Assembly (NCBI RefSeq): GCF_021018895.1
Contig: NC_079373.1
Span: forward strand, 14,790,501-14,854,500
From: Seriola aureovittata
Lineage: Eukaryota > Chordata > Actinopteri > Carangiformes > Carangidae
DNA: 64,000 nucleotides
Direction of reading: 5' to 3'
Made by a program: the position numbers and the translations under genes. Below are positions 45,396 through 59,461 of this stretch, one piece after another. Positions within the stretch are counted from its first letter, which is position 1. Every line of letters starts with the position of its first letter. The notes beneath the pieces were generated by a model. The model did not search any database, was not told the DNA's origin, and saw nothing but the letters and a program-made list of their open reading frames with translations.

Positions 45396-48300
45396 TTAGG
45401 TGGTTCGTTCCTCCCCATCAGTCTCCTGCTTGGTCCTGCGCAGGTTGCCTTTCATCTTCACAAACTCAGGGGTGTTCTCCTGTTCCTCCTCAATTTTCTG
45501 TTGCTCTAGCTCCAGCTGCAGAAATACAGACATTGGCAAAATTATAGAGGCTGATCTGTTGATAGCAACATGTACGGCATGCATTCAGGGACTAAAAGAA
45601 GCGGGGACCTTTAATCTTTGTTTTCTCTTGTGGTCAGATACAGTAACACAGAACATCATTCTAAGTGCTAAAGTGACAATTTATATGAATTCTTTCAATC
45701 ATTTACCTGCTCTAGTTTCTGTTGTCTTTTCATGAGCTCTATCTCCAGGTCACTCCTCTTCTTGTGGGCCTCCTGCTCCTCCTTCTGAGCCTTAAGAACT
45801 TGCTCCCTCTTTCTTTTCTCCAGAACTTTCTGGAGCTCAGGCTTGTTTTGAGGAGCCAGACCCCTGTGCAGAATCAATAAGTGAAACACAGCATGTTACT
45901 AAAATAAAGCTTATTGAACAACCTGCGGCAATGCATGCTAATCACACCAAAGAGCCCCACTCAGAGGGAGACTGGCATTCAAATTAATGCGTAACAGATG
46001 ATGACTGTGACCTCATTCAAATTTGACATGCAGATCTGTATTAGATGTTCTGGATTAAACATTTCAATCGTGTTTCAGGAAAGTTTTGATTTTGAGCCAA
46101 ACACAGATCGTTCCACATTTAACAATCTGTGTACATGATGATTGCCAGCACTGGAACTGACTTTGGAAAAATAATCTGAAACCATGTGCCTGTGTTCCAT
46201 TTCTTTTCTTTTTCTAAGAACTGAAAAACAATCCTCAACTGTCAACCCAAAAATTCAAAAACAATTTACAAACACATTCCTTATATAAAGCTGTCTTGGG
46301 GGGTGATAAGTCATTGGGAGCCAGTGGGATTGTTACGCAACTGCATGGGTTTGTGTAGCAAAAAAAATCAAAAAGAGGACAGGGACATCTTAGTAAAGTG
46401 TGAGGAAGAGCAAAAAATACCAAATGTTATGTAATACTCCAAACTTCTCCAAATTACAAGAGAGAAGGGTGGGGGCTAAGGATGAGACTTGGGAAGCAGA
46501 AGTACTTAGGACAGAGGGGAACAGAGATGGGTTTGAGTCAGCAAGAAAATGCAAAAACCAATAAACAGCAAAGCCTGCAAAGGATTAGGAGGCACAATAA
46601 AGTGCCACACAAGAAAAAAAAAAAAGACAGAAAAAGGTCATTGGCAATCCTTCGTCAAAAATTCAGTCTCTATGCTCTTAATTAATTAAATTTATAAACC
46701 ATCTTATCCATATTACTTGACTCTCCTCTACGGATTTTCCTTTTAGCCATGACTCTGCAAGGGCTGCGTCAGTTCTTCAAAGAAAACACTGCGTGCCTAC
46801 CTGACTGCAGTTTAGCAACAACAGTGCCTTAATTAAATGCATTATTAAATCCTGAAGATTACATAACCGGGTCCACGATGTTCCAAGAAGGAGTGGGAGT
46901 TAATTTACAACAAGTCACTATGTTACCTAAAGCCACTGCTGCGTTTAAATACCCTGGTTTTCCTGACAGTGAGGGTCTCATGAAAGCACTTAGCGAGCTG
47001 AAGCAGAGCACAGTTTAAAAGATGTGATGGGGTCAGGCTAATTGGTACAGGGAGGGAGGAGGGTCAAGGTCACTGAAAGCAATAAGACAAGGGCTATAAA
47101 GATGCTTCCTCTACTCCCCTTTCACTGTGGGCAACGTTTACATAACCACTGACCCTCCTATCCACGACCCCTCCTATGAGTGCACGCCCTCTAGCAGACG
47201 GGGAGGAATGTGTGTTCAAATCTCGCACATCAATACCTCCATCTGCTCAAATGCTTCCCCAGTCTTAGTGGCTGAATTTCTGAAATTCTTCTGTGTGTGC
47301 GTGTGTGTGTGTGGGAAGGGTCATTACAGCTAAGGTAGCAACGGCAGCAAAAGGCCCTCAGATAGAGACTGTTTTATAATCTGGATTACATAACACGTTT
47401 TTTTTTTTCTCCCTTCTTCATACAGCCATCCATCCATCCATCCATCCAGGCATGCAGAGATCCACCCACCCACCCCTCCCCACTCTCATCACTGTGACTA
47501 ATCCAGGCAAGCTTTCCATATTTTCAGTGTACGATAGAAAGCCCAATCAAAACAGGTTCATACCTTAAAGGGCCCACTAGATTAATTCTACAGACTTCAA
47601 CTAGACACTCTGTCTGGACAACTAGGAACAATATTCTGCAGCATTTGGAATGGAAAAAAAAAGTTTTTCTAACACTGTTATCAATTTTCCATGGACTTCT
47701 GTCCTCTTTCCGATCATCCAATAATGCCTTCCCTGCATCACTACAAAAGCTTTGACACATTTAAGACAGAGCATCACTGCTGTGATGTAACAGCTGTCAT
47801 CAGCATGTGTGTTTACGTATCTATTTATAGCGTGGGCACAAAGCTGCTGGCGCTGTATGGTGAGATAAAATACAAACATCTAGTGTCAAAAGGGCGATCA
47901 CAGGCCTCAGTATGCATGTGCATTTATACACAAAGACACACACACTAACTAGACTAGACTTCTCTGTTGTATGATCTAGTATTAATATAAGCGGCCAGTC
48001 CAGGTTTATCCTGCACTGTATGACCTTTACATAACCAATTTTTGACACACTAATGCACTTGAGGTTTTATATAATAGCTTCTATGAAAGTTTTATATCTT
48101 AAGTTTTGCATAATACTGCTGCTGGAGGTTGGAGGAACCAGTGCACTGAAGTGACACACTGCAGAAGCATCAGCACAGTCTGCATGGATACTTTCAAATC
48201 AATTACAAGAAAGTAGCAGTTACTGTATTAACTCATCCCCACATGAGTAGAAGTTAAACTAAATTAGCCTGGATCTGGACACTGTAGTGTTTTCCCCTGT

Positions 48301-48802
48301 CTAACCTGTTTAGGGGCACACTTGATACTGTTGCCATAAACAAACAAGGAAATGATGATGTTGGACAGCAACAGACAGTATCATTATCTGTCCAATCACT
48401 TGCTGCACGTGGGAAAAAGTGACTTATCTGCTTCATTATTGTCCCAATCACAGGCTTGGAATCCAGCCATGCTTGTTTAACACTGCTCTGGTTTTGTTTA
48501 TGTTCCATAAACCTTGATAAAACTGTGAGTGGCTAATTGTAAAATTAGAATCTCTTCCTTAAAAGTAAGCTGGGAATTACCAGGTGTGTTTATCAGCGAA
48601 CAGATAGAAAAGACATACAAATGAGCCATCAAGAGATAGAGAGACCGAAGAAGTATGTTTTCCTGTCTCCTGACCTCTTCTGGTTCATGAGCAGCTCCCG
48701 GTGCAGGTCCTGGTGGTTACGGGAGTTCTTGACTGGGTTGATCAGCTTCTTGGGTTTGATGAGCTCATCACAGTCTCCCTCCAGATAGTCTGGCTCCGCC
48801 AT
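45396..48802 (-). CDS. fam107b: FAM107B-type coiled-coil protein
   Basis: FAM107 proteins (FAM107A/DRR1, FAM107B/HITS) are small coiled-coil proteins linked to stress responses, actin and growth control. Minus-strand exons are 48802-48675, 45863-45707 and 45515-45396, in phase, giving 134 aa (human FAM107B 131). The N-terminus is [20 protein letters not shown], then [20 protein letters not shown] and [21 protein letters not shown] charged coiled coil, [20 protein letters not shown], fills the middle, and the end is [20 protein letters not shown]...ERTT. These blocks follow human FAM107B closely, and the start MAEPDY is the family start. An alternative promoter about 1.2 kb upstream may add 29 residues in frame. 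The long introns carry no other recognisable exon. Fish may have more than one paralogue. Confidence 0.96.
45864..48674 (-). other. Intron 1 of fam107b
   Basis: About 2.8 kb between the first and second coding exons. I see a short (CATC)n run at 47426-47449 and otherwise ordinary A/T-rich intron sequence. The small open frames inside it lack splice-site support. Confidence 0.6.
47426..47449. repeat. (CATC)n microsatellite
   Basis: Five to six CATC tetranucleotides in the fam107b intron. Confidence 0.93.
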
Positions 48803-49923
48803 GACACTCCTCCCTGGTGACAGCGACAGACCAGGGTCACACGGATCTGAGTTGACAGAAACAACAGAAAAACACCTTAATTTTCATTAACAGCAACAGT
48901 GAACAACATTCATAAATACTAATATGAAACATACTATGGATGCAGCAAACATAGACATTTATTTGTCTCTGTGGAAACAGAAATCTCAGTGTGTAACGAA
49001 GCCAAACATTTTTCTTGGACCTATCATTTCCCTGAAATTGCACTCCTTTCCAACCCTGATATGAGCGTTTCCCTGATTCTCTGCCATAAGCTCAGAGTTT
49101 CGGAATGGTCTCTATAGTGATGGAGAGACTCAGCACTGGAATTACATAATTGTTCCTCACTGAGTGAACACGCACATTTCATCCTCCTGTCAGGTGATAT
49201 AAAAACCATATGCAAAATAATGAAACCATGAATCAGGACAGCACAGAGCTACATGTAATTGTTTTTCAAACACATAGTTATGTAAATGTCAGAAGCTGCT
49301 GATACAAAACTAGCCCAAAGGCTCAGACTATTGTTGTTCACAACCCCATGAATAAAGCAATTTCTACTCATGACCTCCAGATGCGGGCACAAAACCTTTG
49401 GACATTTAAAGTGAAGAAAGTATTAGCCAGAAATGTTTGTATTACAGCAGCTGTAAAAACATTATTTTGCCATTTTTATAAATATAAATCAATGCATTTG
49501 TGGAAAACCACCATCATCTGTATCAAGCCATTATAAAACCAAGAAATAACTGGGATTTACAGCAAGTTTTTATCAATACCCCATATTAAGGGCAGACTGA
49601 ATGCAGTAACACCACAGTAAAATAACTTTTATGGCAGCTAAGTGCTACTTTTTACTAGACTGCTTTGCTCAATGAAAATCCTACTTGCATTTGAATTGAT
49701 GGCGCACACGTTCTGAAACAGATTTATCTGGAGATCTGACCAACTATAATGAGAACAGAATAATATTTGACCAGAAAGGTGTTTTTTACGAAACATTTCT
49801 AACTCCTACATTAACATATATACATGTACATACACATATATATGTACTAAGACTGAAACAGCTCAGTACTCCACTTTTACTTATTATTATAAATACACAA
49901 AATTCAATCATGGTTTAACTCAC

Positions 49924-50123
49924 CCTGCAGATGAGGAAAAACGGGGTATCTGAACATTGTCGTCATCTCTGCTATTTTGATTGGGAATTTAGTTTCCAGG
50001 AAAAGCTGTTAAAAATCGCTGTCCTGTTTATCAGTGTGTTGCAGAGCCTCACGTAGGAGAGGTGCTTTGTTCTGCACAGCTGTCTGCTACTGAGCTGGTT
50101 GGAGTTCAAAGTCTGTTTTATAG
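49924..50123 (-). promoter_or_regulatory. fam107b: Alternative TATA-box promoter and first exon of fam107b
   Basis: A minus-strand CTATAAAA at 50123-50116 is followed by a candidate exon ending at the donor CAGG|GTGAGTT (exon edge 49924). An ATG at 49966 opens MTTMFRYPVFPHLQ with one base left over. The downstream exon extended to its acceptor (TCAACTCAG, edge 48846) continues in the same frame for 44 bases into the normal MAEPDY start. Together these add 29 residues (total 163 aa). A GAGA tract lies just upstream of the TATA box. The frame match supports real use, but it is not proven. Confidence 0.55.
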
Positions 50124-51839
50124 CTATGCGCTCTCTCTCTCTCTCTCTCTCCCCAACACACACACATGCACACATACACTCTCACTGCTCCCTCCCTCAC
50201 CTACTCTCTCCCACTCACTTTCAATGCACATCTCTGGACGCAGAAGAGTTTATAAGCAAATTTTCTCTGCTGCTTAAGAAACAGATTATTCACAGATGAC
50301 TAAATATCCTCAGTTGTTCCTTTATGGAACTATACGTTTTTTTTTTTTATCTTGTTGAATAACAGTACTATGTGTACATACTTGGCAGGGTCTTGGCAGG
50401 TCTGTTTTAAAATATCAGTAAATTGGTATAATAGTAGATTACAAAATTACAAAATTAGCGGAGTATGTTTATGTCAGTATTAGATTCAAGTCTTGTCTTT
50501 ATACCACAGTCTGAGGAATGAACGATTTATAAACAACCATACACTCAAATGCCTGTGCTTTTAAGGTGTTGCCTGGTTATCAGTCTCTCTTGTCCGTGAC
50601 TGATAACAGACTAATAATAGACTGCTGTTTTGAAGCTTGATCAGGCTGGTCAGCCTGTACTCGTTCCAAAGAATCATTACACTGCACGTGCTAGACACAA
50701 AAGGTGGTGGTGGGGGAGCGTGTCCTCAGAATCAAAACATTACACGCAGAGGACTGCCGTAATGACTTAAAGGAACCACTAGAGGTCGACATTCTTGCAT
50801 CCCAGAAACTAAACCATGTCAGTTACATAACAAAGAAGCCTGATATAAACATGGTTTGTGGCTACATGCTGCAGAACAAAGAGAGAAATGCCGCTCAATA
50901 AATACTCTTGATGAATAGAATGGAATATGGTAACAAATGACAATACTACTTTTTCATAGTCATGGTAGTGAGTAATCCCTTCTAATCTCAGATTAGTAAC
51001 CCTTTAAACACAAATCTTAAGATCTATGTATACAATAAATACATTTAAAAAATAATCAACCTAAGAGAGACAGGTTTAGGGCCAAGTTTGTTTATTTAAC
51101 ATTCATTTTCATAAATGACTACATCAGTGGCTGTAATGTTGTTAGGACACGCCAGTCACAGGACATTTGGTGGCACAGGCAGGACATGGTGACAGTGTTT
51201 GTGCATGTGAGATGGCAAAGGTGGGCAGAACAGCTTGTGGCTGTAATCAGGGGCTGCGTCAGGGGCTGCACACACGTGCTTTGTACATCAAAGGCGGCTT
51301 CTGTTAATACCGGAAGCAGGGGGTAGAGCCAGTCACAGACTGGCAGTGTTGTCAAAGTGTCCGTTAGTTTAACACATCTGCTCCGACTTCCTCTGTGCCC
51401 CGGGGGAGAGGGGAAGTGACATAGGGAGTTCAAAACGGATCTGCAACCTCAAATTGCAGACCTGTTTAAAGTCAGCCTTATCACTGGTAGTTTTACATGT
51501 TTTATTGTGTGTTCCCTCTGGTTTCACTTAAAAGCTATATAGATAGCATGTTTTACCATCAGTTAAAGCTTAAAACTACTAAAGAACAATACAAATAACC
51601 AAGTTAACATGTTGCGCTGTCATTCAGAAAAAGACCAGCATTTAACACATAGTTAAATGGCAGTAAATGGCATGTGTTAATATCTGCACATCTATTTTCG
51701 ACACATTTCTATGCCAAAACATGCACCGCATAAGCATCGCTCCGAGCATGGATATCGGCATGTCATTACACTTACTGCTGTTCCGGGAATCCCATTAAAC
51801 AGTTTGTTTATTGGTTTTGGGAAACACACCCTCACAGCA

Positions 51840-51981
<142 letters not shown>

Positions 51982-52849
51982 TAATGAGACTCCAAAAGGA
52001 CCTGATTCTCCCAATGTTTCCATGAAACAGGGCGCGGTATTATTTAGAGGATTCAAAATGTCCAAGCATTAAGGGGTGAAATGGGAAGAAAGTTGGTGAA
52101 AACAATGGAAAAGAACGGAGGAAAACTGGGTCAGAAAAGAGTCTAGGAAAAGAGAAAAGGGAGTTGGCTGAAAACAGCTTTCCTCTGTTTACTTCACTCT
52201 TCAGTCATCCTCATGACCTGTGTATGACTGTGATCTCATACACTGTGAAATGTCACATTTTTTGTCACATTTTTGAACCAGCAAGCTGCCGGAAATATCC
52301 AATCAATCATATGAGGAAAAATATCAGCAGAAAGATCAAAAAAGTAGTGAAGAGAGAGAGGCTGAAACTATACGCATACGTTTTCAATGATATATCACTC
52401 ATAAAAAAGTGAAAAGAAAATGTGCATGTGGCAATTTATTTTAAAAAGAGCAAGTAATCTGATGAATGTGTTTAATAAATGTGTTTGCAGCAGTGGACTG
52501 TGTTTGTGTGAAAGTGTACCCCGCGGTGGCAGGCTGCATTAGGGCTGATACAATGACTTATCTTGGAAGGGTAGAGCACTTGCACTGTGCCAAGTGATTG
52601 CATCATCGCGGCCAGCTCTGCTGTGTGAGCTAATGCACACACAGACTTGCATTCATAATACAGACTCATTTCTCAATTTCTCCCTCAACTGTCAATTTCT
52701 CTAAGTCGCCATGGAGACCTGCCATCACCCACACTTAATTTAGTGACACAGCAATCAGGAGCAGCACACAGCTGATGCTAACTTAAGGCTTCCTATGGGC
52801 AAACACTTCCAGCAGCTGAAATAAGCTCCTTAAAGCACATATAATCAAT

Positions 52850-53350
52850 TTTTTTTTCATAGCAACAATACACCAAATGACTATGTGTAATGTAAAAGGT
52901 GTCGCTTGTAGTGATGAAGCCACAGAGAATTATCACCCACAGTTCACCTCAGGTTGACGGAGCTTTAGAGCTTCTTTCAGCTGACTGGTTTTGTTTTCCA
53001 GCCTGCAGCTTTACTGTTCTGGTTCAGTCACACCGCTCTCAAAGAGGCGTTTTCAGCAGCAGGCATCTGTTTTTAGCAAAAAAAAAAAAAAAAAAAAAAA
53101 GCTCTGATAAACCCACTGTCCACTACTGCTGCTCAGCACCAATCAGCAGACAGACATACTTTGCCACAAGATGCTAAGCACAAGTGGAGCATTTAGAAGC
53201 TAAAGAGCCAGATATTTCCCTCAGGAGTTATGGAGACCAAAAAGAGGGAATGAATAGTGGACTTAGATTTGCCAGGTGGCCAGAAACACAACTTCATATG
53301 AATGCTAACGTTGCTCTGTGTCTGCTTGATGTCTAAATAGGCAACTGTAT
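52850..53350. mobile_element. Fish interspersed repeat ('...CTAAAGAGCCAGATATTTCC...' type)
   Basis: The segment contains TTTCAGCTGACTGGTTTTG, an A-run at 53078-53100 and AGAGCCAGATATTTCCCTCA followed by GCCAGAAACACAACTTCAT. I recognise these as a widely dispersed teleost repeat, probably a non-autonomous DNA element. The family name is not known to me. A similar 5' part occurs at 61560-61680. Confidence 0.5.
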
Positions 53351-54661
53351 GATGAGCAATATCAACTTAAAAGGTGATAATAGTAATTGTTGGGTTCACA
53401 GTTTGTTTTCACTGCCAAAAGGAAATCAGCTATTGTGAGTTAAAAATCTCAATTTATGAAAAAAAAAAAATCTATGCATGAAAAGCACTCTTCCTGGTGT
53501 AACCCAACAGAGAGGAGCACAGATGGGCAGAAAGAGTAATGATGGGGAGGAGCACATAAATTGGCCATTATCAGTACTTATCTTTTGTTTCTGTGCTAGG
53601 AAGCAGACAAACAATACTATGAATACTCTCAGAAAGACAAATGATTACAAAAACTGGATTGTTCCTGGCATGGACAAGACGGGATAAAGACAGAGGTGGA
53701 TCACCTCATGTTATCCATGTGCCAGGATGGAGAGACTGGGTTAAAAAAAAAAAGAACTAAATGCTGAATAATGACATGGTTTAGCCCTTTGTGAGTCATG
53801 AGTGTCTCTCTTCCTGCTGCAGCCTCCAGAGCCAGAGAAAAAGACGGTGAGGAGAGCATCTGGTGGCCTGCTTCACCATCTGACCCCCCCCCCCCCCGTT
53901 CTCCTCTAGGATACAGGCACAAACAGAGCAGACCATCCTCCAGAGCTCTACACAGGGTGGGGTTAGGCAGTCAACTGTCAGCCATGGGACCACATGGCTG
54001 ACCACACCCATTCCAACATCCACCCCTAGCCAGGATTTGTTTTCCACAATATCCAGCACAAAGGTGCACAGGGGTCAGATTTACAGAAGAAGGCACGGAT
54101 CAGCATTTTAGCCTCCAGTTTGATGTATACTGATCATGGACACATCTAACATTAAAACAACAGACTTGACGTTTTGCTTTTATACTCATTAATGGCACCT
54201 ATTGGTTAATAAGAAGCTTCAAGAACAATTCCTAAGAATGAATACTAAACTATACTTATGTATTCCGAGAGAGCAAACAATGATTTTGGTCTTTGTATAT
54301 TTTCTTGATATTATCTGCAGTTCTGGAGAGCTGACACAGCAAAATGAAGACAACAAAAGGTTCAGATTGCCCATATTCTGATCAAAGATGCATATATATG
54401 TGAAGAAATGGCTTGGGATCAGGCTCAATACAATTTCACGAAAAATGTGAAAATGCTTAACATTTTCTTGAAACTTAATTTACCATCTGCTCTCTTGCTT
54501 CAATATCTCCTCCTTGTCCCATATAGTTCCTCTCGTTCACTCTCCCTTTCTTTCTTTCTTTTTTTTTTGGCCAAATCCTGTCTATTCCGCTCACAGATGG
54601 GAGGTCCACCCCTCAGGGGAAATTGCGTCATCAATACCCCTAAAGCAACCCCCACACCCCA

Positions 54662-54710
54662 TTCTCTCTCTCTCTCTCACTCACACACACACACACACCC
54701 CCCCCCCCCC
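54662..54710. repeat. Compound (TC)n(AC)n with poly-C run
   Basis: A CT run passes into CA and then about 12 C residues. Confidence 0.93.
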
Positions 54711-54949
54711 TTTCTGTGTGTTATAAGCTGGACAGATCCGGGTGTGCGTCTCCTAGCATTTCTGTTAATGAAGCGGCCATTCAGCCATAAATAGGGGAGG
54801 CCCTAATTAAAACACACAGATAGATGGGCTTTTAACTGACAGCTGAGGGGGATGGGGGAGGGAGGGCTGGGGTGTGTATGTGTGCATGTGAGACAGAGAG
54901 AAAGAGTGAGAGTGACAGAAAAAGTGAAAGACAAGCAGAGAGTTGTTGG

Positions 54950-54951
<2 letters not shown>

Positions 54952-54989
<38 letters not shown>
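54952..54989. repeat. (GT)n microsatellite
   Basis: A pure GT run of about 38 bases. Confidence 0.95.
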
Positions 54990-54990
<1 letters not shown>

Positions 54991-57900
54991 TGACAATGAG
55001 CTCATTTCCCGGACAGAACACGTATACGTACATGCTCATTCACAAGCCTCCCCCATGACGACACATAAATCACGGTGTGAAGCACAGTGACGTACATGTG
55101 CACATACTTCCAGAGCACAGATTCAAACAATAGAATCACATATTTTCCTGTCACTTGCACCTCTAAACACATTCAAAATCAGCATCCAGTTAAAAATACA
55201 AACAGCCCACTTACATACAGTCTAGTACTGTATGTGCATGTGTAGGTAAAATAATGTGTGTACTGCAAATGGCACTCACATTCCTCTCAGGAAAAACTGA
55301 CCTGCCAGTGCATGCTGAAGAGAGAAGTAGCCAATAAGAGAAGACAAAACATGAACACCATGAACTGGTCAGGAGTACGAACATGTTTCAACAATGCAAA
55401 AAGTTCCACTCCTGTTATTGCTATCTGGCTATCAATAGCTGGGTTTAGACTGAGCTCAAACAGCTCAAATACCACTGTACAGAAGATGATAGGGTGAGTG
55501 CATATTTAGACTACAAATACAGCTAACATTCATAGCATTCAGCTCAACAAAACGAAATCGTGGTATGATCTTACAGAGACACAAAGGAAGACAAAGAGTA
55601 AGGGGAATATGGTTCCACGAAAGTAAGCTGGGGAGTTTGGGGGTTGAGATCTGTTTTGTATTTCCTGCCTTGGAGTGGGGGTATGGAGCCAAGGAGAAGA
55701 GGAGCTGGGGAATTCTGGGGCCTCATCATGTACTGACCTCTTAAAGCACCCGCCCCGCTCCCACAATACGATTATGTCACTAGGGAGATGTGAGGGTATG
55801 GGAATTTACAATCAACGCTTTAGGGTTTGTAAAGCACAGATGCGCACAAATGCACAAACACGCACACAAGGATAACAAAACACATAGTGCATCATGTGAG
55901 GAAGGCATGAGCTGTAAGGTTTCAGCTACACTGTGTATGTGTGTCTGTGGATGTGTAAAACCCTGATGTCATTAAGGGAGTACAAGGCGGCTCTATGGAC
56001 TGTCATGATGAAAAGTAAACACCCAAACTCATTACTATGCCTGCCAGTCAGGAGTAATAGTTCATACAAAAACATCTGAATTACAGTCCCTCTCTCCCTC
56101 TAACGTACATACAGTTCTCACCGGACACTGTAATTTTGGGTAGCAGGCTTAAACAGAGGAACCTTCACAACTCTTCACTTCTCATTTCTTTCATTTCTAA
56201 GAGTTGATTGCAGTATGAGCAAGTATTCAGATCGGTTACTTCACATGATCGGATGAACCAGCTGTCGTTAAAATAAAGAGTAACTGATGCCTTTTACTCA
56301 GATGTTTCTGGGATAAGCACAAACTGATCATGTTTAGCTGTGGTCTCTCCTATTGAACTGGAACACGCCTGGTTTGACAGTTTGTGCTCAGCACTGATTT
56401 GCTTGTTTGCAGTCCTGCTGCTACACGTTGTGAGCCCCGGGGTGAGGCAGATTACACAATGAATGGGACGGATTGAAAAGGCACAGACACCACTTTGAGT
56501 CACGCTTTGGGAATGTGATGAACCTGCAAAGTGATTATTGCTTTGGGCATGCAACAGCATATACATGTCGGGGGCACACACACACACACACAGCTAGAGA
56601 CCTATATTCATACAGACATCTTTGAATGACAGAAACATTTGCGTGCATGCAATGTACACTCTTTTTTTTCTTTAAAAAAAAAAAAAAAAAAAAGGTTAAA
56701 ATGAAACTGCTCACTCAAACCAAATTCTGAACACATGTCCTGAATAAATGGTGAGGTGCTACAGTTTGGGGTCACACCTGTCATTCAAAAACAAAAGGCT
56801 GGTCTATACTCTCTCACAGCTGACACTGACACATGGTCCTGAATGTATATGTATAGACCTGATGAGAACAGGTGGACTAAGACAGATGAATAACACATGC
56901 ACCCATAGACTGTTTTGCTCCACAGACATATCCTAAGAAGACAAATTATAGACAAGAGCAAATGCATGTTCCATATGGCTCCTCCTCACTGAGGCGTACA
57001 CATGTGCCCATATATTGCACATGCCTCACACACATCGCCCTTTTAAAACACAGTTCTAATATCTGTCTCTTTGGTGGTGTAAAAACCATATAGTAAAAAA
57101 AAAAAGCCACAGCCGTTTCGTCTGGCTCAGCAGTGTCAAGTGCTGTTCAGTCGTAAAGGAAGAGTCTTTGTTATGGCTCTGCTGTCTGTTCCAGTTCCAG
57201 ATGCAAAGCTTTGTGCTTTACTGCTGTTTTCTCGCTTATGGAGCAGAGTCCCGCCCCTCCCCACTGTCTACTGGCTGAGCCCAGCTGGGAGCTCAAATCT
57301 CATTGGCTGGGGGGCACACCAGGGAGGATCTGGGAGGTTCTCCTTTGTTTACATGCTAGTAGAGAAAGCCCCAATAACAACTGTTACCTTGGGCAACCAG
57401 ACAATCTACAGTTATAGCCAGACAGACACACAGGGGTGTAAGCTGAACGTACACACACAAACACAGATAATTAGGTAACCAGGTGTCAAAAAACAGACCA
57501 AATGAAGAGCCTTTGTTCTATAAGATTCTATGCTTTATGCTCAACATGAGACAAAATATATGCTATGTGTATGCATATTTTTAGTTGGATTCAGTAGGCA
57601 ATCATGTGGTTTCATTGTCCGATGAAACTTTCCAAAGGCAGCTCGGGTATACATTCTGAAAGCCCAGTTTGCTGCAGACTGTGACAGAAACAAGTGGCTC
57701 TGTTCTTCCCAGGGTGCATGTTCCTGTTTGTGTTTGTAATAAGACAGGATCATATATCTTGATACTGACTTACAAAAGAGCTTAATCCAATTCCTGCAGC
57801 TCAGACCTCCAATCTCTCTATACTTCAACCTAACAAGCTGCAAGGAGGAAGGCATTTAGAATGTGTGTGTGTGTGTGCATGTGTGTGTGTGTCATCCATT

Positions 57901-59423
57901 CTCCAAGACTACGCAAAGTGGTCAGCACAGTAATGTTGCTTTATTGTGATTGAAGCTCCAGCATAACAGCAGGAAAATCAATGGGATTCTTTGAGAAGCC
58001 AAGTCTCTTCAGGTGTGTGTGTGCATCTGTTTAACTTTTTGGTATGCATGTTTATCTTATCTCTCTTTTATAAGTAAATCATCAACATCAAGTTGCTAGG
58101 CTGCTGAAACAAAAGTAAAGTCAAGCCTCTGCATGACTGACTTTCATATGAGCTGCTCTCCTTCTCTCACCACACAAAACCTCCCCATCCATCCCCGCAG
58201 CAGCTCTCTATCAGGAAACCCAATACCTAAATTGTGACATCATAATCTAAAACCATGGCAACAAAACCACAGTAAAGTGTAAACAAACCCTTTGAGCCGT
58301 TGTTGGATTCTGTGATTGCATCACTTATGTTTGCATTGCATCATAATATTTCATCCAGCCTGCATGGAGAGGGGCAGTAATGCACACAGTGTCTGTGAAA
58401 AAGTGGCAAAACAGATCATAAAGACAAAGCAACTGTCCAAAACATTTTTTTCAGAATACAACAGAAACATAAGCACAGATTTGTTTTATTTCCGCTTAAG
58501 GTAACCATTTGATTTCATAAGAGTGTACTTTTTCATTACTATGTGAGTGTAAGTATAGCAAAAATTGTGATATTTTACAATCTGACACTAAGGGTTAATG
58601 TGTATTTTAATGTGTAAAAATGAGTAAAATATCAGACTTTGTTGCAAATCTTCCAACCTATAAAGTCTATTATTAATTAATTATGACCTTAATAAAGGTG
58701 GTCTTTGTTTCAGACAACGTGGCCCACCTCCACTTTAATACTCCAGGAAACCCTGAGTCTTGTTTAAGTATTCTTTGATTATACACTTACTGATTTTAAT
58801 TCAAAACTTTTCTTTACACACTTTTAATATGGCTTGTATGGCTGCTCGTGTTAAAACAACATTGGCAATTACAGGCTGGAACTGGACAGAGTGGTGATGT
58901 GTTCGCTAAAACCATGAGGGCTGAATTCTCAGTACAGAAAACCACTGAAATCTCACTCTTATTTACATGGCTCACAACAAGGGAAAGACTTAAAAACATT
59001 TGCTGAAAGGTAGTCTTTCACCACAAGTGTACAATATGTCTGTGAGGAACTAGTAATACAGAGTCTGTGTTTCGTGCGGTGCGGGTCTTAAGGATCAGTG
59101 CATTCTGCTGAGTAATGAAGATTTTGTGCCCGCAGACAGACCAGCAGGACTGTGGGAGATAATACTGTCAACACACGTGTGGGTTGCCAGTTATACCCCT
59201 CCTGGACACACACCCATTCCTGACCCACATACCTGGATTCTCTTGAGGTCAGGTTGAGTCCTTGACATGGACTCAGATTCTATAATGATACGTTTGAGAA
59301 TGCATCAAAACCACAATGGACACACACCATTATAGAATGGAAACTCAGACATTTCATTCACATATTTAAATTCCTTTGAGTGCAATAATAATGGAGCAGA
59401 GAGCATTCCAGTTGTAACACCCA

Positions 59424-59424
<1 letters not shown>

Positions 59425-59459
<35 letters not shown>

Positions 59460-59461
59460 AA
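59425..59461. repeat. (CA)n microsatellite
   Basis: A CA run of about 37 bases with one CATACA interruption. Confidence 0.94.

Noticed and set aside
47524..47948. Several overlapping open frames in the fam107b intron
   Set aside because: A/T-rich sequence with no family match and no acceptor/donor pairs.
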